Positions 37,801 to 49,800 of a stretch of DNA of 64,000 nucleotides are shown piece after piece. Positions within the stretch are counted from its first letter, which is position 1; every line of letters begins with the position of its first letter. The notes below the pieces were generated by a model. It was not told the origin of the DNA and searched no databases. It saw only the letters and a list, made by a program, of their open reading frames with translations. The position numbers were made by a program, and so were the translations under genes. The stretch is from Anodontia alba (taxonomy: Eukaryota; Mollusca; Bivalvia; Lucinida; Lucinidae): assembly GCA_964016985.1 (NCBI GenBank), contig OZ024827.1, positions 77,826,335 through 77,890,334 of the forward strand, given 5' to 3'.

Positions 37801-40800
37801 GGGATGTAACTCCTCAAGTTTTTGTTCAGAATTTTTTTCAAAAGTAAATTAGGTAACCTATACATTATTCCACATAAGCACATAAAGTCTCAAGGCCCTT
37901 ACTCAAATAATTATCGAGATATCTCGCTGACAAGGTTTCATTATCAGTTTACTATGAGGGCAAGTCAATAAGTAACCAGCCTATCCCATTTCCAATTGAC
38001 CGAGACACCCAAGATTTTCATGCTTTGTTTCAATACATGTTTTAGGCCTGAGGACAAAATTGCACACTTATCGTGTCATTCACTCATAAGATATTGAATG
38101 TCAAACATGGCTAGCGATGCAAAAGTAAGCTTTTCATCAAAAGTTGAGTATCGTGCTGTAATTCGGTACTTGTATTTGAAAGGGAAAACAGGTCAGGAAA
38201 TACATTGGGAGTTGACTAATATTTATGGATCTTCTGCACCATCGTATGCACAAGTTAAATTCTGGGTTGGGGAATTCAAACGCAGTAGAACGTCTTTAGA
38301 AGACGAAACCAGGTCTGGACGCCCATCAGATGCCACCGATGAAGAAATGTGTAACAAAATACGGGATCTGGTGTACTCTGATAGGCGAATTAAGGTAGAA
38401 GAAATAGCGAATGCATTACACATTTCACATGGTAGCGTTTCAACAACTTTACATGATCGCTTGGGTATGCACAAGCTAACAGCCTGTTGGGTCCCAAAAT
38501 CCCTTAGCGATGAGCAAATGGCAACCAGAGCATCAGTATACAGCGAATTGTTGAAGTGGTTTAGGTCAAAGGAAGATGATTTCCTTTCATGTTTGGTGAC
38601 TGTAGACCTAGGTCCATTATTATGAGCCAGAGAATAAAGCTCAAAGTCGCCAGAGTGTAAGGCCGGGGTCTCCGAGGCCAAAGAAGTTCAAAACGCAACC
38701 CTCTGCTGGCAAGGTGATGGCAACTGTATTTTGGTATGCACAAGGCATTATTATGTTGGACTTTCTAGCAAAGAAAAGTACAATAACAGGTGTGTATTAT
38801 GCAAATTTGCTCGACTAACTGAGAATTGTGATCTGTGAAAAACGCCGAGGTAAACTCTCCAAAGGGATTCTGCTCCAACAGGACAATGCAAGAGTCCACA
38901 CTTGCCAAATTGCATGGATGCTGTTGAGCAGAATGGGTACGAGCTAATACCGCACCCAGCCTATTCTACGGACTTAGCTCCTAGTGACTATTTCCTATTC
39001 CCAAACTTGAAAAAGAATATCCGTGGACGTCATTTCCGGTCCAACGAAAAAGTCGTGGCGGCAGTTGAGGAGTGGGTCAGTGGCTTCTTCAGTTCTGGGC
39101 TGATGGCACTGGAACACCGTTGGTCCAAGTGCATCATTCTAGAGGGCAATTACATCGAAAAAGAAGAGATAGATCTCACCTAGAAATGAGTTAGGCTGTT
39201 TTTTTTATCGACTCGCCTTCGTACAAGAAGCATAAGTCTAGAAATGTTGTTGTTTTTTTTTTTTTTCAAAATGTAATCAGGTAATCTTCTCATCATTTCC
39301 AATAAACTCACCAAGTTTCAAGCTCCTAGCTCAAATATTACCGAGATATCTTTCTGACAAGATTTCAACATCAGTTTTTACAAGGGGTTTAACTCCAAAA
39401 AAAAAAAACCTAGGCCCAGTTGTTCAAAGCATCATTAGCTTAATAAGCTTGTTAGTGGCCAAAATGATAACTGTTCTAGTAAGTACGAGGGATGTTCGAA
39501 ATGAATTGCTTATTTCTATCTGGAGACTTCAAATTTCAAGTTAGCCCAAAAGTACTCATTTCATGCCCTCGAAGTACTCCCCGTGACTAGAAATGCAAAG
39601 TTTCAGCCGATGTATCCACTTCTTGAAGGCGTCACGGTAGGCTGATTTGGGCACAGTAATAAGGTACTGATGAATGGCAGATCCAAGTGCCTGTCGGGAC
39701 TGGTATTTCCGCCCAGCAAGGAATGCTTTCAATTTCGGAAACAAAAAGAAATCACATGGGGCAAGGTCTGGGGAATACGGGGGGGGAGGCAAAACAGTTA
39801 CTTTTTCTTTCTTCAAAAACGCCGTAACTATTGCGGAGGTATGAGCTGGGGTATTGTCATGTAGAAGACGGACATGTTTAAAACCAGTGGCAGGGTGTCA
39901 TTTCTGATAATACTTTTTCAGTTTCTTCAGTACTACGTCTTTGTAGTACTTTCCGGTGATGCTTTTGCCCTTTTCCACTGGCACTTTTATTGCGACTCCT
40001 TCACCTGAGAAGAAGATTGCATACAAAACCTTCTTTGTACTCAAAGAACGTTTGGCAATTATTGGGCGTTTGCTGTGTTTAGTGGCCCAGATCTTATTGC
40101 TAACCTTTCTGACGGGCTCAAAATAATGGACCCAGGTTTCATCACCTGTGACGACATTGGCAAACTGCTTTTTGTCATATTTTGGAAACATCTGAAGCAA
40201 CTTTTTGGCCACTTTAACCCGTTGCCTCTTTTGCTCGTCAGTCAACAGATGTGGCACCCATCTAGCAGAAATCTTTCTGGCTTTCAATGCTTCTTCAAAA
40301 TAAGGTGAACCGTTGATAGTGATATGCCTACCTTTCGTGCAATATCACGAACTGTAAATCTGGCATCTCCTTCAATGATTTCCTTTATTTTGGAAACGAT
40401 TTCTTTACGAGATGCAGATTTTGGCCTACCTGATTTCGGTGCATTTTTGATGGACACCAGACTCAAATTTCTTTTTCCACCACCGAACTGTGTCATAAGA
40501 CACACAAGAAGGTCCAAAAGCAGTAGAAATTTCAGTCATCAGCTTCTTCAAAGAACAACCAAGTTTTGAGCGAGCTTTGATGTAAGCCTGTATTTCATCT
40601 TTTTTGTCGACGCTTCTATCAACCATTTTTACTGCAGTGGTCAATGACTGCGTGTATTCAAATGGCAAATTTTGTGTCTTACACTTAGTCTAACATCTAC
40701 ATTTATACACCATTGTGCAGATATTGAATAGCCCTATACAGGTATGTATTGGTTTTTATCGTGCCCCACGCGGATATCGAGCTAGAGGACAATAAGCAAT

Positions 40801-43800
40801 TCATTTCGAACATCCCTCGTACAATATCTAATTCACTGTTATTTTTGCTGAAAACAAATGTGAGTAACTTTTGCAAATACAAAAGTTACTCACATTTTTT
40901 CAGCAAAAATATTAGCATATACACAGTATTTAATGATCAAAGTTTTAACGATATGTTAACTAACAACATTGTTAGTTTTGTACAACTGGGCCCAGAATTT
41001 TTTCAATGTTATTCAGGTGATCTACTTCATTATCTCTACTATGCTCACCAAATTTCTGTAAGGCCCCAGCTCAAATAGTTTTCTGAGATATTACACTGAC
41101 AAGACTTACAAGTATCATACTCAAAAGGTCAAAGTGAGAGACAAATTTAGTTGTCCTATACAAATATAGTAAGCATGTTGTTTGTTTGTTTTTTTTACTT
41201 GGAGTTTTATGGCCCAGTCAACTTTGTTAAGGTCATATCAAGCCAGTCCGTTAACCTGCTGGAATTTGAACCTGGGCTCCTGGATCTGCGATCAGACATG
41301 CTACTGCCCGTGCTAAGGAGCATTACATAGCAAATATGGTGAAAAAAAAATAACAAAACAAACAACAAAACAAAAATAGCAACTGGGGCCTTTTAGGCAT
41401 GGGCCATTTTATCACACTTAACTTTCATCAATAGTTTGAACAAGCAGAAATACAGATGAACAGAACTTACAATGATATTCTGATAGCCCTTCTGAGATGC
41501 TATGTGCAGTGGAGTACAACCCAGAAAGTCTGATGCATCAGGCAGGGAGCCGTGCTGTATCAAAATGTCTATCAACTTTGCCTGCCCATACATGGCAGCA
41601 ATGTGTAGAGCTGAAAAGAATAATTCTTTGTTAATCTTTACCACTCTCTGGGCTAATTCAGCCGATGACAAATTCAGGATATTTTTCTTATTTTTCCCTG
41701 AAAATAAGCTTTGACATTTCACCCAAATTGTGCTCCAATTTGCATGAAATGCCAAAGCCTACTTCTGTTAAAATACAAGAAAAAATATTTCAAAATGTCA
41801 TCTTCTGAAATTTTACCAAACATGCTAAACATTAATGTTTATAAAAACAATACCAATAATAATAAAACAAGACAAAAAAGTAATGGGATAAATATAGTTC
41901 TAGATAAGGCTTTTTTTTTTTTTTTTCAACCAAAATGTAACAGTGTTTTTTTTCTTATTTCTCCAGCAAAAAAAAAAATGTGTTGTAGATATAACAACAG
42001 CATCAGAATTTCAGAAATTCTGAGCAAGTAGACATTGTTCAAAACTCCTCTCCAAACCACATGATGCCCAGCATGGGAAAAAGGCCCTTATGCCCTATGC
42101 AAACAAGGGAGGGGATTAGAAATAGACAGTAAATACAGAGGACTTGTTAAGGAGTATCTAATGATAATTCTGGGATATTTTTTCTTATTTCTCAATAAAA
42201 CACTCTAAATAAAACATGTTTTACCTCACTGATAAAACCGATGTTGTGGTACTGATTAAAAGTGCCTCGTTTGTTTGTTTATTTGTGATGAGGTTTTACG
42301 GCCCAGTCAACCCAGCGGGGTCATGTCGAGCGCGGTCAGTTTACCTAACCACACGTTTACTGGGCAGGCTTAGTCCTCTAAGCGGTTAACCAGTATTGTG
42401 CACATTCTTTCGCCAGAAACTGAAAAAAAGTGCCTCGTTGCGGTGCTTCTAATGAGTACTCACAACATATGTTTTTTATGGAGAACTGGAAAAAATTATC
42501 CCAGAATTATCTTCAAAACCTCCCCTTTAACCTCTGAAGTACCTGTATGCCCCATGTCATCTCTGGAGTAAGGAGACACCATGTCAGTGCTGTGTTTGTT
42601 TTTCGAGAGGATTTCAGAACATTTATCACAGTTGCATAATGGATGGCAGAGACGAGAAAGAATATCTGTAGTATTAGGTTTGGAACTTTTTAACATCAGC
42701 GTCACAGCGGCTTCATCTCCATACTGAACATACTGAAATTATATATATATAATTATTGCATAAAAAGCAGTGTCGCAGGTTATTAACAGCCGTGCATTAA
42801 CCGGCAAAAAGCCATGTATTAACAAGGCAATTCACCCGCTGTTAATGCATGGCTATGTAACTTTCAATATGCTCATACCGGGGCAACATGATTGCTGCCG
42901 TTACCAGATGTGTACTGCCCGGCCCTAGAACGAGCATAGTCCGTGGAAATTATGTTCTTGAGATATCGGTGAAAAGGTGAAACAAAATGGTGCAAAAAAA
43001 TAACACGAAATTGTCAAATGTTTTCAGTTTTTATGCAATAATAGCGATCGAACATGGTTTTTCAATGCATTAACATTCACCAGGTCCCTAGGGAGGTGTT
43101 GAAAACTGCAGCCTCCAGCCTTGGTTTTCAACACCTCCCTCGGGACCTGGCGAATGTTAATGCATGAAAAACCATGTTTGATCCCTATATTATATATAAT
43201 TCTAGACAAGGAACATTTTTTCAACCAATAGGTACTGATATTTATCTTCCTTCTCCAAAAAAATATGTTGTATGTACTCATTAGAAGAGACAGGCTTGAC
43301 TGATTGTGTTGGGGTTTAACAACACGTCAACCCTTGTGGATCATTTTGTGTCGTCTCCTAGAGAAAGGGAGAAGAGAGATAGAAGAAATTGTAGAGGAGA
43401 CTAAAGAGAGGGACAGGGAAGAAAGAGTTTGTTTGTTTGTGTTAAGGTTTTACGGCCCAGTCAACCCAATGGGGTCATGTCGAGCGCGGTCAGTTTTCCT
43501 AACCACATGTTTACTGGGCAGGCTTAGTCCTCTAAGCGGTTAACCAGTATTGTGCACATTCTTTCGCCAGAAACTGACAACTGCCCTTCTTGAATCAGCG
43601 GAAGGGAGAGAATGACCGTAGAAAATATTTCATGATCAATCTCCATGAAAGAATGTTGCCGACCTCAGCGGGGGTTGAACCCGCGACCTCCTGGTCTCTA
43701 GTCGGACGGCGCATCCAACTGAACCACCGAGGGAAGAAAGAGTAACAGGAATGAAAGTGAAGAAACAGAAGAAATAACATTGCCTCTCTATCCTTACTTG

Positions 43801-46800
43801 CTGCAAGGATAGCAGGCCTTGCCTAATTGTAAGCCAATATCAGTTGGACGCCCCGGTGATGTAAGATACACACAACACCTTTGCTTCACCCAACCATCCC
43901 TGAAGAGACTGACTGATTTCAAATGAGTAACCTAAATGCATGTTTTTGTCTCAGCAAATGGACTTCAACCAGACCAAATGCTGTGAAAGCAAAGCTCCAG
44001 ACAAGACACTTTGTGCCAACAAATATTAGTCATATTTTTCTTATTTTTGCATGAAAACATATATTGTGGGTACTCATTAGAAGCGCCTCATTGAAAACAT
44101 ATATTGTGGGTACTCATTTAAGTGCTTTGGTGAGGCACTTCTAATGAGTACCCACAATATATGTTTTCATGCAGAAATAAGAAAACTTTTACATATGACT
44201 CTTGCCTGCCTCTGTGGCTCATTTGGATGCGCACTCCGACTGGAGACCAGAAGGTCGAGGGTTCAACCCCCACCGAGGTCGGCAACATTCTTTCGTGCAG
44301 ACTGACCATGAAATATTTTCTACGGTCATTCTCTCCCTTCCGCTGATTCAAGAAGGGCAGTTGTCAGTTTCTGGAGAAAGAATATGCACAATACTGGTTA
44401 ACCGCTTAGAGGACAAGAGGACAAAGCCTGCCCAGTAAACGTGTGGTTAGGTAAACTGACCGCGCTGGACATGACCCCATCGGGTTGACTGGGCCATAAA
44501 ACCTCAACACAAACAAACAGTTGACTTTCCTTATCTTGAACTTGCTTATCTCGAATAGACACTTATCTCGAAGTGAAAATCTGGTCCTTGCCAAAACATA
44601 AACATTTAACTATAGGCAAAAAAAATATTGTGGAAAGGAGGAGAAACTGCTCCTAAGGAGCAATTTCTCCTCTTTTCCACAATATTTTTAATGTATCTCT
44701 AACTTCAAGAGTCCAATTACATATATATTTGTTAAATGTGGTTGTTTGAATAATTTTTTTCCTCAATTCTGCAAATCTTATATGTCGAGGTATGGATATC
44801 TCGAATTATTTAATAGAGTCCCTTGGAATTCGAGATAACGAGAGTCGACTGTATCTGCATACTCGTCCTTATCTGTAGCTATGTATAGGGTAGGCTGATC
44901 AGGAATAACAATGTTGGCATTCAGTCTGAACTGTTTTGATACATCTCTGTTCATATACTACCATTAACAATATCAATGCTGTAGATAACAGGAGGGTATC
45001 AAGTTAATTTTTTTTTCTTATTTTTCCATGAAAACGTATTTTGTGGATACTCATTAGAAGTGCCTCACCAAAGCACTTAAATGAGTACTCACAATATATG
45101 TTTTGTGGAGTAATAAGAGAACTATCAATACTTTTTCTCTGAAATATGTGATAAAAGATTCATGCAACTGTCACATTGATTTGAACAACTTTATTCAGCT
45201 AACAGCAGAGGACTTTGCAAATTCTTTTGCCAGAAACTGACAACTGCCCTTCATGAATCAGCAGAAGGGAGAGAATGACTGCAGAAAATATTTCATGATC
45301 AATCTCCATTAAAGAATGTTGCCGGACCCGACTGGGATTGAAACCTTGACCTCCTGACACCAGTCAGAAATGCATCCGACTGAGCTACTGAGAGTGGCTG
45401 TACCTCCAGTATTACAAACGTCTAGTAATATCAGCAATAATACAAATGGTACATATTTTTGAGAATGAATATTCAACATTTACAAGTTTCATTTAACAAA
45501 TCCACAGCATTTCAATAACTATTCTGGTGCATAAAACTGGTGAAAAAAGTGGGGTGCCCTATTAGAAGAGGTGCTCTGATAAGGAAATAAACATTGTTAC
45601 TGTATATTTATACATATTTGTTTTTCAGGATATGCAAAACTAGCTAAAGGTCCTTAAAGTAATCAATATTAAGAAGACTGGATACACTTCAAAGAATTTC
45701 TGCTGTTTTTGACAAGGGAGATAACATTTATGACTTCCTGTCTGCACACAAACCCCCTTCTGAAAAGGGGTCTACTCTAAAAGGAAAGCAACGGCCTCCA
45801 AGAGAAGATAACTTTTATGACTTTTTGTTTGCTTTTCTGCACACCAATCCCCTTCTGAAAAGGGGTCTGTCTACTCTAAAAGGAAAGAATTTGCTCCCCT
45901 TAGGAGCAAATTCTTTCCTTTTAAAGTAGACCCCTTTACAGAGGCGATATAATAGTATTCTGATAGAGTCATCTCCCCTGAAAATGTATCCAATCCTTTT
46001 AATTTTGATAACAAAGCTGATATAGTACCTGAAAAAACTTTTCTTTCACGGATGATGCCCCACCAGATCCCTGACGTTTAAAGCTGTGATTGTCTTCACT
46101 CTCACTGGTCTTGGCTTTCTAAAAAATAAAATACATGACTGTCAGTTGATGATAATTTGGTGTTTTACCTGTAGTTTGTGTTGAGGTTTTACGGCCCAGT
46201 CAACCCAATAGGGTCATGTCGAGCGCGGTCAGTTTTCCTAACCACATGTTACTGGACAGGCTTAGTCCTCTAAGCGGTTAACCAGTATTGTGCACCTTCT
46301 TTCGCCAGAAACTGACAACTGTCCTTCTTGAATCAGCGGAAGGGAGAGAATGACCATAGAAAATATTTCATGATCAATCTCCACGAAAGAATGTTGCCGA
46401 CCTCGGCGGGGGTTGAACCCGCGACCTCCTGGTCTCCAGTTGGACGGCGCATCCAAATGAGCCACCGAGGCCTGCCTTTTACCTGTAGTAGTGATATGTG
46501 TATGACAAATGTGTACTGCCTAACAGTACAAGCAGGCTTTTAGAGTGATGCAGAATTTGTGTTAGCATTATCATTCAGGCTGCCTTGGTTTGATCCAAGG
46601 CAGCTACATTGGTGATTAGAATTTTTTCACCTGTAACATATGCACTTTTCAACATTATCTAAGCCATATCAAGATGATGAAAGGGTGATAATTAAAGGCT
46701 TTGTGCCATGAAGTGGCATACAGTCATAAGCTGAATTCATCCTCCAGTGGGATTCATACCAAAGACCTTGTGATCTGAAGTCCTGGGCCCAGTTGTTCAA

Positions 46801-49800
46801 AGTGTCGTTAACTTAACGAGCTCATTAGTGGTCAAAATGTTAACTGTTCTAGTAAGTACAATATCTAATTCACAGGTATTTTTGCTGAAAAATGTGAGCA
46901 GCATTTGCAAATGCAAAAGCTACTCACATTTTTTCAGCAAAAATATTAGCATATGTTCCATATTTAATGATCAAAGTTTTAACGATACGTTAGCTAATGA
47001 CATCGTTAGTTTTGAACAACTGGGCCCAGAACACTAACCACTCGGCCACCTGGGTTTTCTTATTTCTTCTTTCTCTACGAAAACATATGTTGCGGGTATT
47101 CATTAGAAGTGCCTCTGAAGGATAAACTGCCAAAGGAATAACTCTGATCTGAAGGTATTTGCCTCCATCCTCAAAGTGGGTTAAAGAATGTGCTCCCCAC
47201 CCCAACCTTGGGAGCAAATTCTGTCCTACAAGAGGAACTTGTTGAGACAATTCAGATGAGAACGCACAACTTATGTTATTATAAAGAAGCAGTTTACATT
47301 ACACAGACTACAATCTGAAGCCTACGAAATTGCTTGACTGTGCATATATAGGGGTATGTACAGTAATTAGATCAAACACAGTAAATACAGTTAGAAGTTT
47401 ACATGTGAATACCAAGGGTAATTATGGTAGCAAATTAAAAAATTGGATACACCTGACCTCCAGGTTATAAATTTTTTTCAAGCTTAACTCAGCAGAGGAT
47501 GAAATGTGTCTACTAATAAATCTTAAATAAACAATAGCAAATTCCTTCTTGCTAAACATAATTAAGCATGAAAATTTCTCAGCTAATAAATATGAAAATA
47601 CCATCTATTGTTGGCATTATCATATTTATTTCAAGACGGTTAAAATAAGAACAAAGAATATGTTGAAATAACCTTTATCAACTCTTCCTGAGTGTTTTAA
47701 CAAAGTAATAACTATTCACAGTGTTTAACATACACATAAAATAATTTGTGGCGTAAAGGTTGCAGATCAGTGGTTGGAAACTCGAAGAGATGCAATCAAT
47801 AAGGAGATGCTTTCTCATCTTTTTATCCCACTGGTTTCTACATAGAAACCACCGCAAAGCAACACGGTGTATACACATGATGCTTGCTAAACAACATGGT
47901 ACATACACATGCTGTTCTATTAAACAGCACACCGCAAAGTATCACGGTACAGACACATGATACCCGCCAAAACAAAACTCCGCAAAGCATTCCGGTATGT
48001 ACACATACCGGTATGTACACAGAATGCCCGCTAAATCATATACACCACCGCTGAGTAAATGGTACATACACATCTACCAGCAAACTGTTGGATGAGAAAG
48101 CAGCTCCCAAATATATAACAAGATTTCAGTCAGAATCACATCCCTTCGGAATTTTCCGCCACCCCCAATCAGCAACAGCTAGATTGCATACTAGACTGGA
48201 ATGTTCCTGCCCATGAGTTATCCAAATAATCCATAGATTTAAAAACAGCTTAGTCTTTATACTTAACACTCATGTATCTGATGATACACTGTAGAAACAT
48301 TAAAGCAGCATAACTGTCTTTCACCAAAATATAACACCATTACTTAAACCACCAGGCAGGAGAATGAAAGGACATGGATGACTGTTCTTTCTGAAATTAT
48401 AAAAGAAACTGGGCAGCAGTATCCTACCACAAAATAATGACAAACATTGACATAATTATTTATTTTAACCATCTGAAATAATACATAGAGCTACTGTTCT
48501 TTAGCTGCAATACTAAATGGTTATTAGTGAATTAAGAATAAAACTTGGGAGGGAGGGTGGGAAAACTTTTTCCTTGCTGCAGCAATCAGCTGTCGTCAGA
48601 AAGAGGCTGTTGCACTGGGACCCAGCTGTGCAAAACACTTTCAGTATGTCTACATATAAGCCTGGAACCAATCCTTTACAGTGCTCAAAGGACATGTGTA
48701 CTGAAATGACCTTACAAGTTGGTACAGTCAAAGTACTGAAACAACCCAAATTACCAAAAATGCGAACTGGACTTACTATTTTAATGCTGAAATAAATGGA
48801 GCCTATTGTAGATCAATATGCTGTATTATTTGTAGAGAAAATTTCATGCTCAGCTGAGTTTAGCATAACCTCAGGGCCTGGTAGATTATCTGCCATATTT
48901 TAACAATGTAGACAACTTTTGTGACCCTGTTTGCTTTCCTACACACCAAGTCCCTTCTGAAAAGGGATCTACTCTAAAAGGAAAGAATTTGCTCCCCTTG
49001 CAAATTCTTTCCTTTTAGAGTAGATCCTTTTTCATAAGGGAGGAAAAAACTGCACTGGATGAGTTGCCTTCTGTTCCAGTTGCCTTCCCTCAAATGTACC
49101 TTTAAGAGGGACTGATACACTTTCAAAAGTGGCAACTCTGTCAAAAGTGCCCTTGAGAATAAATTCGTTCCTTTTAGAGAGGACCTTTTTTCAGAAGGGG
49201 TTTGGTGTGTAGAAAAGCAAACTGGAAGTCACAAAAGTTGCCTCCCTTGTTATAAATGGTAAACTAGAAATATGTCCAAAGGACACAGCTGCCCTCGCCT
49301 GAAAAGCTTAAATGCAAATTGCTGATGCCATCTTGGACGCAGACAGAGACGTAGGGACAAACAGGGGTAACACTTTATGTCCTTTCCTTCATTCTTGGAA
49401 TGACAGGGTCATAAGAATTTATAAATTGTACCCAGTCCTCTTAAATGCCATACAACAATAACCTGAGTACCAATCTGTACCTTTTGCAGGGGCTCGGTGT
49501 TCTCCAGTTTGATTTTTCCTGAACACAGGTAATCCAGAGCGGCTTCTGTAGTGGCAAGATAGAAACTGAAGGAAAAAACATTTTAACCCTTTCAGCATGG
49601 CTGACCAAGACAGATACCTGCCCAAACAGTGTAGATCCAGATGAGATGGCTCATAACAAGCCATCTCGACAGAATCTACATTGTTTGCCATTCTGTTTTT
49701 TTTTGTTTTTTTTTTTTGTTTTGTTTTTTTATTTTCAACTGAAACCTCTTTTTGCACAAGTGGATATGTTAAAATTCAAGAATGGAAGAATGGAAGAGTC

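Larger units (their letters stand above)
39414..40993. mobile_element. Pal-A MITE split by mariner 2
   Basis: Left part 39414-39485 (GGCCCAGTTGTTCAAAGCAT ... CTAGTAAGTA), right part 40820-40993 (TACAATATCTAATTCACTGT ... GTACAACTGGGCCCA). The intact copy at 46790-47030 reads through the same junction with a single TA. Confidence 0.92.
37600..41130. repeat. Tandem-type composite repeat split by two mariners and a Pal-A
   Basis: Segments 37600-37950, 39230-39412 and 40995-41130 share AATCAGGTGATCTACTCATC, AAGTTTCAAG(A/C)(C/T)CCTAGCTCAAATA and GACAAGATTTCA...AGTTTTTACAAGGG. They are consecutive units of one array whose neighbours were pushed apart by later insertions. Confidence 0.75.
46149..47055 (-). 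mobile_element. SINE-3 split by SINE-1 and by Pal-A
   Basis: Tail GATGATAATTTGGTGTTTTA at the left, then SINE-1 (46175-46486), middle (TATCTAAGCCATATCAAGAT), head CCTTGTGATCTGAAG, then Pal-A, then AACACTAACCACTCGGCCAC. Confidence 0.75.

Noticed and set aside
38098..40668. Host gene of SETMAR type (methyltransferase-mariner fusion)
   Set aside because: No SET-domain sequence next to either transposase; both are free-standing elements with their own TA-flanked ends.
48517..48795. 92-residue plus-strand frame as a gene
   Set aside because: No recognisable motif, no splice or promoter support, and it lies in an intron of unassigned sequence.
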